From contig NZ_PDWO01000014.1 of the NCBI RefSeq assembly GCF_010211765.1, forward strand, positions 1 through 64,000: a stretch of 64,000 nucleotides of DNA, given 5' to 3'. Position numbers and translations under genes: made by a program. The stretch is from Pseudoxanthomonas kaohsiungensis (GTDB lineage Bacteria > Pseudomonadota > Gammaproteobacteria > Xanthomonadales > Xanthomonadaceae). The notes under the pieces are model-generated. The model did not search any database. It worked only from the letters and a program-made list of their open reading frames with translations, and had not been told where the DNA came from. Shown here in pieces: positions 33,640 to 46,942 of this stretch. Each line of letters opens with the position of its first letter. Position 1 is the stretch's first letter.

Positions 33640-34163
33640 AGGCCACCGGTAACTTCGAGAACGCGCGCCACGTCGACCCGATGGTCGTCCTGAGCGACGA
33701 CACGCGCGCGCACATCGACCACTGGCTGACCAAGTTCCCGCCGGACCGCAAGCGGTCGGCGGTGCTGCAGGGGTTGCACGCCGCCCAGGAGCAGAACGGC
33801 GGCTGGCTCACCGACGAGCTGATCGCCGGCGTGGCCCGCTACCTCGACCTGCCGCCGGTCTGGGCCTACGAGGTCGCCACGTTCTATTCGATGTTCGAGG
33901 TCGAGAAGGTCGGCCGGAACAACGTGGCCTTCTGTACCAACATCAGCTGCTGGCTCAACGGCGCCGAGGGCCTGGTCGCCCACGCCGAGAAGAAGCTGGG
34001 CTGCAAGCTGGGCGAATCGACCGCCGACGGCCGCGTCTACCTCAAGCGCGAGGAAGAGTGCGTGGCCGCGTGCTGCGGCGCCCCGGTGGTCGTGATCAAC
34101 GGCCATTACCACGAGAAGCTCACCCCCGAGAAGGTGGACGAGCTGCTCGACGGACTGAAGTGA
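33636..34163 (+). CDS. nuoE: NADH-quinone oxidoreductase subunit E
   Basis: A 175-residue 24 kDa-type subunit with the [2Fe-2S] cluster N1a. The four ligands are Cys100 and Cys105 (FCTNISC), Cys142 and Cys146 ([10 protein letters not shown]). The ATGA overlap with nuoD indicates coupling. It partners NuoF in the NADH dehydrogenase module. Confidence 0.96.
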   Translation: MKATGNFENARHVDPMVVLSDDTRAHIDHWLTKFPPDRKRSAVLQGLHAAQEQNGGWLTDELIAGVARYLDLPPVWAYEVATFYSMFEVEKVGRNNVAFCTNISCWLNGAEGLVAHAEKKLGCKLGESTADGRVYLKREEECVAACCGAPVVVINGHYHEKLTPEKVDELLDGLK

Positions 34164-34174
34164 GGCCACGGCAG

Positions 34175-35541
<1,367 letters not shown>

Positions 35542-35545
<4 letters not shown>

Positions 35546-37806
35546 GTGCGCAGCCGGTGAACCCGAACCTGCCGCCCGATCACGTCACCGTCTTCATCGA
35601 CGGGGTCGAGCTGGCCGCGCCCAAGGGGTCGATGATCATCCATGCCGCCGACAAGGCCGGCATCCCCATCCCGCGCTTCTGCTACCACGACAAGCTGGCC
35701 GTGGCGGCCAACTGCCGCATGTGCCTGGTCGACACCGAGGTCGGCGGGCGCTCCGCGCCCAAGCCGTCGCCGGCGTGCGCCACCCCGGTGATGGACGGCC
35801 TGAAGGTCTTCACCCGCAACGAGAAGGCGCTCAAGGCCCAGCGGAACGTGATGGAGTTCCTGCTGATCAACCACCCGCTCGACTGCCCGATCTGCGACCA
35901 GGGCGGCGAGTGCGAGCTGCAGGACGTCTCGCTCGGCTACGGGCGTTCGGTCAGCCGCTACGTCGAGCGCAAGCGCGTGGTGCCGGACGAGGACATCGGT
36001 CCGCTGGTCGCCACCGAGATGACCCGCTGCATCCAGTGCACGCGCTGCGTGCGCTTCACCGCGGAGATCGCCGGCACCTACGAGCTGGGCGGCATGTACC
36101 GGGGCGAGAACCTCCAGATCGGCACCTACGATGGCAAGCCGCTGACCACCGAACTGTCCGGCAACGTCGTGGACGTGTGCCCGGTGGGCGCGCTGACCAA
36201 CAAGGTGTTCCAGTTCCGCGCCCGTCCGTGGGAGCTGGTCGCGAAGGAGTCGCTCGGCTACCACGACGCCATGGGTTCCAACCTGTACCTGCACGTGCGC
36301 CGCGGCGAAGTGCTGCGCACCGTGCCGCGTGACAACGAAGCGGTCAACGAGTGCTGGCTGTCCGACCGCGACCGCTATTCGCACCAGGGCCTGTACGCGG
36401 CTGACCGCGCCACCGTGCCTATGCGCAAGGTGGACGGGCAGTGGCGCGAGGTGAGCTGGACCGAGGCGCTGGCCGCGGCGGGCGAGATCCTGCGCGCGCA
36501 CCAGGGCGACGCGCTGGGCGTGCTGGCCCATCCGGCGACCTCCAACGAGGAGGGCGGCCTGCTGGCCGTGCTGGCCGGCGAACTGGGCAGCGGCAACCTC
36601 GACCACCGAATCGGCAACCGCGACTTCTCCGACGCCGCCGTGGCCGAGCCGTTCGCGCTGCCGCTGGCCGAGATCGAGCAGGCCGACGTGGTCGTGCTGG
36701 TCGGCACCCACGTGCGCCACGAGCTGCCGCTGCTGCATGCACGCCTGCGCCAGGCGCAGGTCAAGCGCAACGCGCGCATCCATGCGCTCAACCCGGTCGA
36801 CTTCGACTTCGCCTTCAGCCTCGCCGGCAAGCAGATCGTGCCGCCGTCGCGCCTGGCCGAGGCGCTGGGCGATGCCGCCCTGCGCGATGCCGCCAAGGCC
36901 GCCACGCGCGCGGTGGTCATCGTTGGCGCGATCGCCGAGAACCATCCGCAGGCGGCCACGATCCGCGCTGCCGCGCGCGACTTCGCCGCCGCCACCGGGG
37001 CCTCGCTGTGCCGCATCCCGCAGGGCGCCAATGCCGTCGGCCTGGCGCGCGCCGGGGTGCTGCCGGCCGCCCGCGACGTCGCCGCGATGTTCGCCCAGCC
37101 GCGTAGCGCCTACGTCCTGTACGGAATCGAGCCGGGCCTGGACTTCGCCGACACCGCCGCGGCGCTGAAGGCGTTGAACGGCGCGCAGGTCGTGGCCTTC
37201 AGCCACTTCGCCTGCGAATCCACCCGCGCGGTGGCCGACGTGATCCTGCCAATCGGCGCGCTGCCCGAGGTCGAGGCCACGCTGACCAACCTCGACGGCG
37301 TCGAGCAGCCGGCACGCGCTGGCGGCAAGCTGCCCGGCCAGGCCCGCGAGGGCTGGCGGGTACTGCGCGCGCTCGGCGGCGAACTGGACCTGCCGGGCTT
37401 CGAGTTCACCGACCTGGCCGGCGCGCGCGCGCTGCTGGAAGGCGGCCGCAAGGTCCTGGTCAAGGCCGGACAGGCCGGCAACGCGGAGGGCGCAGGGTTG
37501 GCGGGCGCCGGTTTGGAGCTCGCGCTGGTGCCGGCGATCTACCGCACCGACGCCGTGGTGCGCCGTGCGCCGGCGTTGCAGGCGCATCCGCTCAATCGCG
37601 AGGCGCGCCTGGTGCTCAACCCGGCCGACGCCGCCGCCGCCGGCCTGGCCGACGGAACGGTCGCCAAGGTCAAGGGCGCACACGGCACGGCGACGCTGCC
37701 GGTGGCGATGGATGCGGGCGTCGCCGCGGGCGTGGCATGGATCGAAGGCGGCCACGGCGCCACCGCGCCGCTGGGCGCGGGCCGGGTCGAGGTGGTGAAG
37801 GCATGA
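35542..37806 (+). CDS. nuoG: NADH-quinone oxidoreductase subunit G
   Basis: A 754-residue 75 kDa-type subunit. The N-terminal [2Fe-2S] domain has Cys47, Cys58 and Cys61 (CYHDK, NCRMC) with a fourth Cys in SPACATPV; the His-Cys3 cluster region reads [11 protein letters not shown]; the next cluster is CIQCTRC followed by [10 protein letters not shown]. The remainder is a molybdopterin-oxidoreductase-like fold without cofactor. It begins with GTG at 35542 overlapping the nuoF stop and ends overlapping the nuoH ATG. Its C-terminal half is Ala-rich and poorly conserved, as usual. Confidence 0.96.
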
Positions 37807-38894
37807 ACGAGTTGCTGATTCAGGCGGTTGGCCCGCTGCGCGAATGGTTCCATGCGCTCGGCGAGCTGGGCCCGGCACTGTGGATCGTGCTGAAGATCCT
37901 GACCATCGCCATGCCGGTGATCATCGCGGTGGCGTTCTACGTGGTCTGGGAGCGCAAGCTGATCGGCTGGATGCACGTGCGCCACGGGCCGATGTACGTG
38001 GGCATGGGCATCTTCCAGGCGTTCGCCGACGTCTTCAAGCTGCTGTTCAAGGAAGTCATCCGGCCGGCGAACGCGCACAGGACGATGTACATCCTGGCGC
38101 CGCTGATCGTGCTGGCGCCGGCGTTCGCGGCCTGGGCCGTGGTCCCGCTCGACTACAAGCTGGTGCTGTCCAACGCCAATGCCGGCCTGTTGTACCTGCT
38201 GGCGATGACCTCGCTGGGCGTGTACGGCGTGATCATCGCCGGCTGGGCCTCGAACTCGAAGTACGCGTTCCTGGGTGCGATGCGCTCGGCCGCGCAGGTG
38301 GTCAGCTACGAGATCGCGATGGGCTTCGCCCTGGTCGGCGTGCTGATCGCCGCCGGCAGCCTGAACCTGACCGACATCGTCATGGCCCAGGCCGGCAACT
38401 CGGGCTTCCTGGAATGGTTCTGGCTGCCGCTGCTGCCGCTGTTCGTCGTCTACTGGGTGTCCGGCGTGGCCGAGACCAACCGCGCGCCGTTCGACGTGGT
38501 CGAGGGCGAGTCGGAGATCGTGGCCGGCCACATGGTCGAGTACTCGGGTTCGGCGTTCGCGCTGTTCTTCCTGGCCGAGTACGCCAACATGATCCTGGTC
38601 AGCTTCCTGATCACGATCTTCTTCCTGGGCGGCTGGCTGAGCCCGGTCCAGGGCTGGGTCACCGGCGACGTGTCGCCGTGGATCGACTGGCTCTGGAAGG
38701 GTGGCTGGCCTTGGACCCTGCTGAAGGTGTTCTTCTTCGCCAGCGCCTACATCTGGTTCCGCGCCAGCTTCCCGCGCTACCGCTACGACCAGATCATGCG
38801 GCTGGGCTGGAAGGTCTTCATCCCGATCACGATCGCCTGGATCGCGGTCACCGCGCTGCTGGTGTTCTATGGCGTGTTCGAGAAGGGCGCCTGA
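37803..38894 (+). CDS. nuoH: NADH-quinone oxidoreductase subunit H
   Basis: A 363-residue membrane subunit joining the peripheral arm to the membrane arm near the quinone chamber. Eight hydrophobic helices and the acidic loop [20 protein letters not shown] are present, the latter with the conserved glutamates of the E-channel. The ATG overlaps the nuoG stop (ATGA). Confidence 0.97.
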   Translation: MNELLIQAVGPLREWFHALGELGPALWIVLKILTIAMPVIIAVAFYVVWERKLIGWMHVRHGPMYVGMGIFQAFADVFKLLFKEVIRPANAHRTMYILAPLIVLAPAFAAWAVVPLDYKLVLSNANAGLLYLLAMTSLGVYGVIIAGWASNSKYAFLGAMRSAAQVVSYEIAMGFALVGVLIAAGSLNLTDIVMAQAGNSGFLEWFWLPLLPLFVVYWVSGVAETNRAPFDVVEGESEIVAGHMVEYSGSAFALFFLAEYANMILVSFLITIFFLGGWLSPVQGWVTGDVSPWIDWLWKGGWPWTLLKVFFFASAYIWFRASFPRYRYDQIMRLGWKVFIPITIAWIAVTALLVFYGVFEKGA

Positions 38895-38897
38895 CCG

Positions 38898-39386
38898 ATG
38901 AACAAAGTCGTCCACTACTTCAAGAGCCTGATGCTGCTGGAGCTGATCCAGGGGCTCGGCCTGACGTTCCGCTACCTCTTCCGTCCCAAGTACACGCTGA
39001 TGTACCCGATGGAGAAGTTCCCGCAGTCGCCGCGCTTCCGCGGCCTGCACGCGCTGCGCCGCTACCCGAACGGGGAGGAACGCTGCATCGCCTGCAAGCT
39101 GTGCGAGGCGGTGTGCCCGGCGCTGGCCATCACCATCGACTCGACCAAGCGCGAGGACGGCACCCGCCGCACCACGCGCTACGACATCGACCTGTTCAAG
39201 TGCATCTACTGCGGCTTCTGCGAGGAAAGCTGCCCGGTGGATTCGATCGTGGAGACGCACGTGCTGGAGTACCACTTCGAGAAGCGCGGCGAGAACATCG
39301 TCACCAAGCCGCAGCTGCTGGCCATCGGCGACCGCCTGGAGGCGGAGATCGCCGAGCGCCGCGCCGCCGACGCCGCCTACCGCTGA
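38898..39386 (+). CDS. nuoI: NADH-quinone oxidoreductase subunit I
   Basis: A 162-residue subunit holding two [4Fe-4S] clusters (N6a and N6b). Both CxxCxxCxxxC motifs are complete: Cys63-66-69-73 ([11 protein letters not shown]) and Cys102-105-108-112 ([11 protein letters not shown]). The N-terminal amphipathic region [21 protein letters not shown] contacts NuoH. It begins three bases after nuoH. Confidence 0.97.
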   Translation: MNKVVHYFKSLMLLELIQGLGLTFRYLFRPKYTLMYPMEKFPQSPRFRGLHALRRYPNGEERCIACKLCEAVCPALAITIDSTKREDGTRRTTRYDIDLFKCIYCGFCEESCPVDSIVETHVLEYHFEKRGENIVTKPQLLAIGDRLEAEIAERRAADAAYR

Positions 39387-39393
39387 GGCCACG

Positions 39394-40035
39394 ATGGACT
39401 GGATCAAGATCGCCTTCTATGCCTTCGCCGCCACCGCGGTCGTATCCGCCGGCGCCGTGATCAGCGTGCGCAACCCGGTCAACGCGGTGCTGTGCCTGAT
39501 CCTCACGTTCTTCTCCGTGGCCTGCGTCTGGCTGCTCGTCGGCGCCGAGTTCCTCGGCGTGGCCCTGATCCTGGTCTACGTCGGCGCGGTGATGGTGCTG
39601 TTCCTGTTCGTGGTGATGATGCTGGACATCGACGTTGCGGCGCTGCGCGAGGGCTGGGTGCGGTTCCTGCCCGTGGGCCTGGTCGTGGCGGTGGTGATGC
39701 TGGTGCAGATGCTCAGCCTGATCGGGGTGAAGATGCGCGCCGCGGCGCCGTTCCCGGACAACGCCGCCTCGGTGGCCGCCGATACGTCCAACACCAAGTG
39801 GCTGGCCGAGCACCTGTTCACCGGCTTCATCCTGCCGTTCGAGTTCGCCGCCGTGATCCTGACCGTGGCGGTGGTGGCGGCGGTCATGCTGACCCTGCGC
39901 AAGCGCACCGGCATCAAGACGCAGAACCCGTCCGAGCAGTCGCGGGTGAAGGCCGGCGACCGGCTGCGCATGGTGTCCATGCCGGCGGAGAAGCCGGCGC
40001 CCGCGGCACCGGCCGAAGGGGAGGGCCAGGCATGA
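39394..40035 (+). CDS. nuoJ: NADH-quinone oxidoreductase subunit J
   Basis: A 213-residue membrane subunit with five helices, including the [27 protein letters not shown] stretch that carries the pi-bulge helix. The last ~45 residues (from [10 protein letters not shown]) form a charged, Pro/Ala-rich cytoplasmic tail. The stop overlaps the nuoK start. Confidence 0.95.
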   Translation: MDWIKIAFYAFAATAVVSAGAVISVRNPVNAVLCLILTFFSVACVWLLVGAEFLGVALILVYVGAVMVLFLFVVMMLDIDVAALREGWVRFLPVGLVVAVVMLVQMLSLIGVKMRAAAPFPDNAASVAADTSNTKWLAEHLFTGFILPFEFAAVILTVAVVAAVMLTLRKRTGIKTQNPSEQSRVKAGDRLRMVSMPAEKPAPAAPAEGEGQA

Positions 40036-40337
40036 TCACGCTCGGACACCTGCTCGCGCTGGGCGCGGTGCTGTTCTGCATCAGCATGGCCGGCATCTTC
40101 CTCAACCGGAAGAACGTCATCGTCCTGCTGATGTCGATCGAACTGATGCTGCTGTCGGTCAACATCAACTTCATCGCGTTCTCGCGCGAGCTTGGGGATG
40201 CGGCAGGGCAGATCTTCGTCTTCTTCATCCTGACGGTGGCCGCGGCCGAAGCGGCGATCGGCCTGGCGATCCTGGTCGCGTTGTTCCGGACCCGGGGCAC
40301 GATCAACGTCGGCGAGGTGGACACGCTCAAGGGCTGA
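40032..40337 (+). CDS. nuoK: NADH-quinone oxidoreductase subunit K
   Basis: A 101-residue three-helix subunit of the proton path (MrpC-like). The two buried glutamates are Glu37 (SIELMLL) and Glu73 (AAAEAAIG). ATG 40032 overlaps the nuoJ stop. Unlike other junctions in this operon it is followed by a 232-base gap before nuoL. Confidence 0.96.
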   Translation: MITLGHLLALGAVLFCISMAGIFLNRKNVIVLLMSIELMLLSVNINFIAFSRELGDAAGQIFVFFILTVAAAEAAIGLAILVALFRTRGTINVGEVDTLKG

Positions 40338-40370
40338 GCGGACCGAGCCATCGGTTCGATCCGCCCAGCG

Positions 40371-40390
40371 CCCGGCCACGGATGGCCGGG
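40371..40390 (+). repeat. hairpin in the nuoK-nuoL gap
   Basis: Stem CCCGGCCA/TGGCCGGG with a four-base loop and no T-run. It lies in the only long gap (40338-40569) inside the nuo operon; no gene is seen in that gap. Confidence 0.55.
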
Positions 40391-40569
40391 CGGGGTTCTC
40401 CGGGACCCGCGCGGTACCGCCAGGAACGGCGGGGAACACCAATGATCGCGCAACGCTTCGGCCTTCGAGGCGATGCGGCTGGCGATAGTAGGGAATTGCG
40501 GCATGCGCAGGCGAGGGCCCCGGGCCCGCGTCCGCACCGACAGGCACGTACTGGATTAGACGGCACACC

Positions 40570-42735
<2,166 letters not shown>

Positions 42736-42754
42736 CCGTACGGAAGAACGAGAC

Positions 42755-44266
42755 GTGGCGAACACGCATCTGCTTAGTGTCCTGATCTGGCTGCCGGTGA
42801 TCGGCGGCGCGCTGATCCTCGCCCTGGGCGAAACCCGGGCGGCGGCCGCGCGCTGGGCCTCGCTGGCCGTGGCGGTGGCCACGCTGCTGGCCAGCCTGCG
42901 GCTGCTGACCGGCTTCGACTACGCCGACCCTGGCATGCAGTTCGTCGAGCGGCACGCCTGGATCCCGTCCTACGGCATCCACTACAACCTCGGCGTGGAC
43001 GGCATCGCGGTCGCGCTGATCCTGCTGACCACCCTCGTCGGCGTGCTGGCCCTGGTCGGCGCCTGGGGCGTGGTCAACAAGCGCGTGCACCAGTACGTGG
43101 CCTCGTTCCTGATCCTGCAGGGCGTGACGGTGGGTATCTTCGCCGCCACCGACGCGATCCTGTTCTACGTGTTCTTCGAGGCCATGCTGATCCCGATGTT
43201 CCTGATCATCGGCGTCTGGGGCGGGCCGCGGCGCATCTATGCGGCGCTGAAGTTCTTCCTGTACACCTTCCTCGGCTCGGTGCTGATGCTGGTGGCCCTG
43301 GTCTACCTGTACCTGAAGGGCGGCAGCTTCCAGCTGGCCGACCTGTACGCGCTGCCGCTGACGGCCCGCGAGCAGACTTGGATCTTCTTCGCCTTCATGA
43401 TCGCCTTCGCGGTCAAGGTGCCGATGTTCCCGGTCCACACGTGGTTGCCGGACGCCCACGTCGAGGCGCCGACCGCCGGTTCGGTGATCCTGGCGGCGAT
43501 CGCGCTGAAGATCGGCGGCTACGGCTTCCTGCGCTTCAACCTGCCGATCACCCCGGATGCCGGCCACGAGTACGCCTGGCTGGTGATCACGCTGTCGCTG
43601 ATCGCGGTGGTCTACGTCGGCCTGGTCGCGCTGGTACAGGACGACATGAAGAAGCTCGTCGCGTACTCGTCGGTCGCGCACATGGGTTTCGTCACCCTCG
43701 GCACGTTCATCGTCTTCACCCTGGTGCGCGACTTCGGCTCGCTCGACGCCGCCCGCCTTGGCCTGCAGGGCGCGATGGTGCAGATGGTCTCGCACGGTTT
43801 CGTCTCGGGCGCGATGTTCACCTGCATTGGCGTCCTCTACGACCGCATGCACACGCGCCGGATCGCCGACTACGGCGGCGTGGCCAACGTGATGCCGTGG
43901 TTTGCCGCCTTCTCGATGCTGTTCTTCATGGCCAATGCCGGCCTGCCGGGCACCAGCGGCTTCGTCGGCGAGTTCATGGTCATCATGGCCAGCTTCCAGA
44001 AGCATCCGATGGTCGCGTTCCTGGCCGCCACCACGCTCGTGATCACCGCCGCGTACACGCTGTGGCTGTACAAGCGCGTGTTCTTCGGCGAGGTCGGCAA
44101 CGCGCACGTGGCCGAGATGAAGGACATCAACGGCCGCGAGGCGCTGGTGCTGGGGGTGTTCGCCGCCGGTACCCTGCTGCTCGGCGTGTGGCCCAAGCCG
44201 CTGACCGACCTGATGGAGCCGTCGATCGCGCAACTGGCGATCCAGATCGCCACCAGCAAGCTGTAA
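42755..44266 (+). CDS. nuoM: NADH-quinone oxidoreductase subunit M
   Basis: A 503-residue antiporter-like subunit with about 14 helices. Landmarks are DAILFYVFFEAMLIPMFLIIG (with the channel glutamate), HTWLPDAHVEAPTAGSVILA and DMKKLVAYSSVAHMGFV. The GTG at 42755 is used as start because it gives the family N-terminus (ANTHLLSVLIWLPVIGG); an in-frame ATG at 42698 would lie inside nuoL. Confidence 0.96.
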   Translation: MANTHLLSVLIWLPVIGGALILALGETRAAAARWASLAVAVATLLASLRLLTGFDYADPGMQFVERHAWIPSYGIHYNLGVDGIAVALILLTTLVGVLALVGAWGVVNKRVHQYVASFLILQGVTVGIFAATDAILFYVFFEAMLIPMFLIIGVWGGPRRIYAALKFFLYTFLGSVLMLVALVYLYLKGGSFQLADLYALPLTAREQTWIFFAFMIAFAVKVPMFPVHTWLPDAHVEAPTAGSVILAAIALKIGGYGFLRFNLPITPDAGHEYAWLVITLSLIAVVYVGLVALVQDDMKKLVAYSSVAHMGFVTLGTFIVFTLVRDFGSLDAARLGLQGAMVQMVSHGFVSGAMFTCIGVLYDRMHTRRIADYGGVANVMPWFAAFSMLFFMANAGLPGTSGFVGEFMVIMASFQKHPMVAFLAATTLVITAAYTLWLYKRVFFGEVGNAHVAEMKDINGREALVLGVFAAGTLLLGVWPKPLTDLMEPSIAQLAIQIATSKL

Positions 44267-44279
44267 GGATTCCCAGAAG

Positions 44280-45728
44280 ATGATCACGTCTCCCTCGATG
44301 CCGACCGCCGCCGAGCTGCTGCCGCTGCTGCCGGAACTGGTGCTGATCGGTGGCGCCTTCGCGCTGCTGATCGTGGACCTGTTCATCGACGCCCGGCACA
44401 AGGTCTGGACCCACTTCCTGTCGGTGCTGGTGCTGGTCGTGGTGCTGGCGATGCTGGCGACCGGCCAGGGCGGGCAGGGCACGGTGATGAACGGCATGTT
44501 CGTGCGCGATACCGCCGCCGACGTGATGAAGCTGGCGATCGTGCTGATGAGCGGGCTGACCCTCGTCTACGGCTGGAGCTACCTGCGCGAGCGCGAGCTG
44601 TACAAGGGCGAGGTGCCCGTGCTGGTGCTGTTCGCCACCGCCGGCATGATGATGCTCGTCTCGGCCGGCAGCCTGGTCATGGTCTACCTGGGCCTGGAGC
44701 TGCTGGCCCTGTGTTCCTACGCGCTGGTGGCGGCCGATCGCGACAACGGCAAGGCGACCGAGGCGGCGATGAAGTACATCGTCCTGGGCTCGCTGGCCTC
44801 GGGCCTGCTGCTGTACGGCATGTCGCTCGTCTACGGCGCCACCGGCACGCTGCAGCTGGATGCGATCAACGCCGCCATCGCCGGCTCGGACGAGCGCACG
44901 CTGCTGCTGACCGGCACGGTGTTCATGGTCGCCGGCGTGGCCTTCAAGCTCGGCGCCGCGCCGTTCCACATGTGGCTGCCGGACGTGTACCAGGGCGCCA
45001 CCGCGCCGGTCGCGCTGTTCGTCAGCTCCGCCCCGAAGCTGGCTGCGTTCGGCATGGCCTGGCGGCTGCTGGAGGCCGGCATGGGCCCGCTGGCCGATGA
45101 ATGGAAGTGGCTGCTGGCGGGCCTGGCCGCGGTCTCGCTGGTGGTCGGCAACCTGATGGCCGTGGCCCAGAGCAACCTCAAGCGCATGCTCGCGTACTCG
45201 ACCGTCTCCCACATCGGCTTCCTGCTGATGGGCCTGGCCAGCGGCGACGAGCGCGGCTACGCGGCGGCGCTGTTCTATGCCATCGCCTACGCGCTGATGT
45301 CGGCGGCGTCCTTCGGCGCGATCATCGCGCTGTCGCGGCAGGGCTTCGAGGCCGAGAACATCGACGACTTCAAGGGCCTGAACGCGCGCAACCCGTGGAT
45401 GGCCGGACTGGTGCTGTGCATCATGGCCTCGCTGGCCGGCGTGCCTCCGTTCCTCGGCTTCTGGACCAAGCTGGCCGTGCTGGGCGCGGCGGTGCAGGGC
45501 GGGATGCTGTGGCTGGCGCTGCTGGGCGTGATCTGTGCGGTGATCGGCGCCTTCTACTACCTGCGCGTCATCAAGGTGATGTACTTCGACGAGCCGGTCG
45601 GCGCGCCGCTGCCGGGGCACAACGATCGCGTGCTGGGCATCGTGCTGGGCGTGAACTCGCTGGCCCTGCTGGTGCTGCCGCTGGGCCTCAACCCGATCCT
45701 GGAGTGGTGCCAGCGCGCTTTCATGTGA
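44280..45728 (+). CDS. nuoN: NADH-quinone oxidoreductase subunit N
   Basis: A 482-residue antiporter-like subunit completing the operon. Landmarks are [35 protein letters not shown] and [20 protein letters not shown]. The ATG at 44280 is preferred; an alternative ATG at 44298 is six codons in. A strong hairpin follows 28 bases after the stop. Confidence 0.96.
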   Translation: MITSPSMPTAAELLPLLPELVLIGGAFALLIVDLFIDARHKVWTHFLSVLVLVVVLAMLATGQGGQGTVMNGMFVRDTAADVMKLAIVLMSGLTLVYGWSYLRERELYKGEVPVLVLFATAGMMMLVSAGSLVMVYLGLELLALCSYALVAADRDNGKATEAAMKYIVLGSLASGLLLYGMSLVYGATGTLQLDAINAAIAGSDERTLLLTGTVFMVAGVAFKLGAAPFHMWLPDVYQGATAPVALFVSSAPKLAAFGMAWRLLEAGMGPLADEWKWLLAGLAAVSLVVGNLMAVAQSNLKRMLAYSTVSHIGFLLMGLASGDERGYAAALFYAIAYALMSAASFGAIIALSRQGFEAENIDDFKGLNARNPWMAGLVLCIMASLAGVPPFLGFWTKLAVLGAAVQGGMLWLALLGVICAVIGAFYYLRVIKVMYFDEPVGAPLPGHNDRVLGIVLGVNSLALLVLPLGLNPILEWCQRAFM

Positions 45729-45756
45729 TCCGCCGCCGCCATCAGGTCTCCAAGAG

Positions 45757-45790
45757 AACCCCCGGCTTCTTGCCGGGGGTTCTGCTTTGT
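45757..45790 (+). terminator. nuo operon terminator
   Basis: Stem AACCCCCGGC/GCCGGGGGTT (45757-45766 with 45772-45781) with a five-base loop, then CTGCTTTG. The T-run is imperfect but the stem is strong and well placed after nuoN. Confidence 0.85.
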
Positions 45791-45989
45791 CGGGAAGCCG
45801 GACAGGTGCGCCGGATCCGGGAGGGGCTGCCGAATTCCGTGGTTGCTGCTTCCCGGCGGGGGCACGCCAGCCATGGCCTGCTCGCCATGGCACCCGGCGC
45901 ACGGCATCCCAGGCCAAGGCGGATGCCTTCAGACCTGCAGCCGGCGAACCCTCCAGGTCCACGGTTCAGGCGGCAGACGCTCCCGAGGC
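45791..45989. other. intergenic region before initiator tRNA
   Basis: Between the nuo terminator and the metY promoter I see no gene. A short GCCATGGC direct/inverted pair near 45869-45890 could form a small hairpin. Short reading frames here have no support. Confidence 0.5.
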
Positions 45990-46018
45990 TTGCAATAGGT
46001 CCGGCCAATCGTCATAAT
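45990..46018 (+). promoter_or_regulatory. promoter of initiator tRNA-rimP-nusA-infB operon
   Basis: TTGCAA at 45990-45995 and CATAAT at 46013-46018 are 17 bases apart, a good sigma70 promoter. Transcription would start about 46025, a few bases before the tRNA. This matches the metY-headed operon of enteric bacteria. Confidence 0.75.
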
Positions 46019-46029
46019 CCCGCCTCTGC

Positions 46030-46106
46030 TGCGGGGTGGAGCAGTCTGGCAGCTCGTCGGGCTCATAACCCGAAGGTCGCAGGTTCAAATCCTGCCCCCG
46101 CTACCA
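46030..46106 (+). tRNA. metY: initiator tRNA-fMet (anticodon CAT)
   Basis: A 77-base tRNA with anticodon loop CTCATAA on a stem with three consecutive G-C pairs (GGG/CCC), the hallmark of initiator tRNA. The acceptor stem GCGGGG/CCCCGC starts at position 2; position 1 is T and position 72 is T, so 1:72 is unpaired as required for formylation, but as U-U instead of the usual C-A. CCA is encoded. It heads rimP-nusA-infB as metY does in E. coli. Confidence 0.95.
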
Positions 46107-46118
46107 TGTTTCGTGGTT

Positions 46119-46149
46119 CCGTTTTCCCGGTGTTTCCACGGGAAAACGG
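46119..46149 (+). repeat. hairpin between initiator tRNA and rimP
   Basis: Perfect 11-bp stem CCGTTTTCCCG/CGGGAAAACGG (46119-46129 with 46139-46149), nine-base loop, 12 bases after the tRNA. It has no T-run. It could guide tRNA 3' processing or partial termination. Confidence 0.6.
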
Positions 46150-46244
46150 CGGCCACAAAGCCTGGGCTTGCAACGGCGCATGTTCCCGCCGTTGCGCCGA
46201 TTCCAGCATCATCGGATGGGAAGCCCAGGCGGGCCTCCCGTCGG

Positions 46245-46277
46245 ACAAGGGGCCCGGTCGGGCCCTTTGTCGTTTCC
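46245..46277 (+). terminator. possible attenuator upstream of rimP
   Basis: Stem ACAAGGGGCCCG/CGGGCCCTTTGT (46245-46256 with 46259-46270, one mismatch/G-U position), two-base loop, followed by CGTTTCC. It lies 54 bases before rimP and could partly terminate tRNA-initiated transcription, as in NusA-autoregulated metY operons. Confidence 0.5.
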
Positions 46278-46330
46278 GGGGTCCGGACGTCGTCCAAGCT
46301 TCCGTTTTCCGCGTTCGAGAAGCCGCCGCA

Positions 46331-46936
46331 ATGAGCGACAAGCACAGCGAAATCACCGAGCTGCTGGGTCCGACCGTCGAGTCGCTGGGCCTGGAGCTGC
46401 TTGGCATCGAATACCTGCCGGCGCCCGGCGGCGCGACCCTGCGCCTGTATATCGACGTGCCCGCTGACGCCGGCGAGGCCGCCCGCACGGTCACCATCGA
46501 GGACTGCGAGGCGGTCAGCCGCGAGGTGTCGGCGCAGCTGGACGTGGCCGATCCGATCTCCGGCAACTACACCCTCGAGGTGTCCTCGCCCGGCCTGGAC
46601 CGGCCGCTGTTCACGCCAGCGCATTTCTCCCGTTTCCTGGGCGAGCAGGCCAAGGTGTCGCTGAAGCTGCCGCAGGACGGCCGCCGCCGGCTGCAGGGCA
46701 GGATCCTGCGGGTCGAGGCCGGCACGGTGGTGTTCGGGCTGGATGGCGCGGAGTTCGCGGTGGCCGCCGAGAACATCGACAAGGCGCGCCTGGTCCCGGA
46801 CTGGGCCGCGCTCGGCCTGGCGCCGAACAAGTATTCGCCCTCGAACAAGGGCAAGCCTGCGCCGAAGACCGGCAACGGCAGCACTGGCAAGCAATCCTCC
46901 AACAAGCCGGCGGCCGGAAAGCCGCACGCGGGGTAA
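46331..46936 (+). CDS. rimP: ribosome maturation factor RimP
   Basis: A 201-residue factor for 30S subunit maturation. The N-terminal domain (residues 1-80, [23 protein letters not shown]) and C-terminal SH3-like domain (about 88-160, [29 protein letters not shown]) are clear. The last ~40 residues are a Lys/Gly/Asn-rich tail ([17 protein letters not shown]) longer than in E. coli (about 150 residues in total). It is six bases upstream of nusA. Confidence 0.95.
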   Translation: MSDKHSEITELLGPTVESLGLELLGIEYLPAPGGATLRLYIDVPADAGEAARTVTIEDCEAVSREVSAQLDVADPISGNYTLEVSSPGLDRPLFTPAHFSRFLGEQAKVSLKLPQDGRRRLQGRILRVEAGTVVFGLDGAEFAVAAENIDKARLVPDWAALGLAPNKYSPSNKGKPAPKTGNGSTGKQSSNKPAAGKPHAG

Positions 46937-46942
46937 ATCGAG

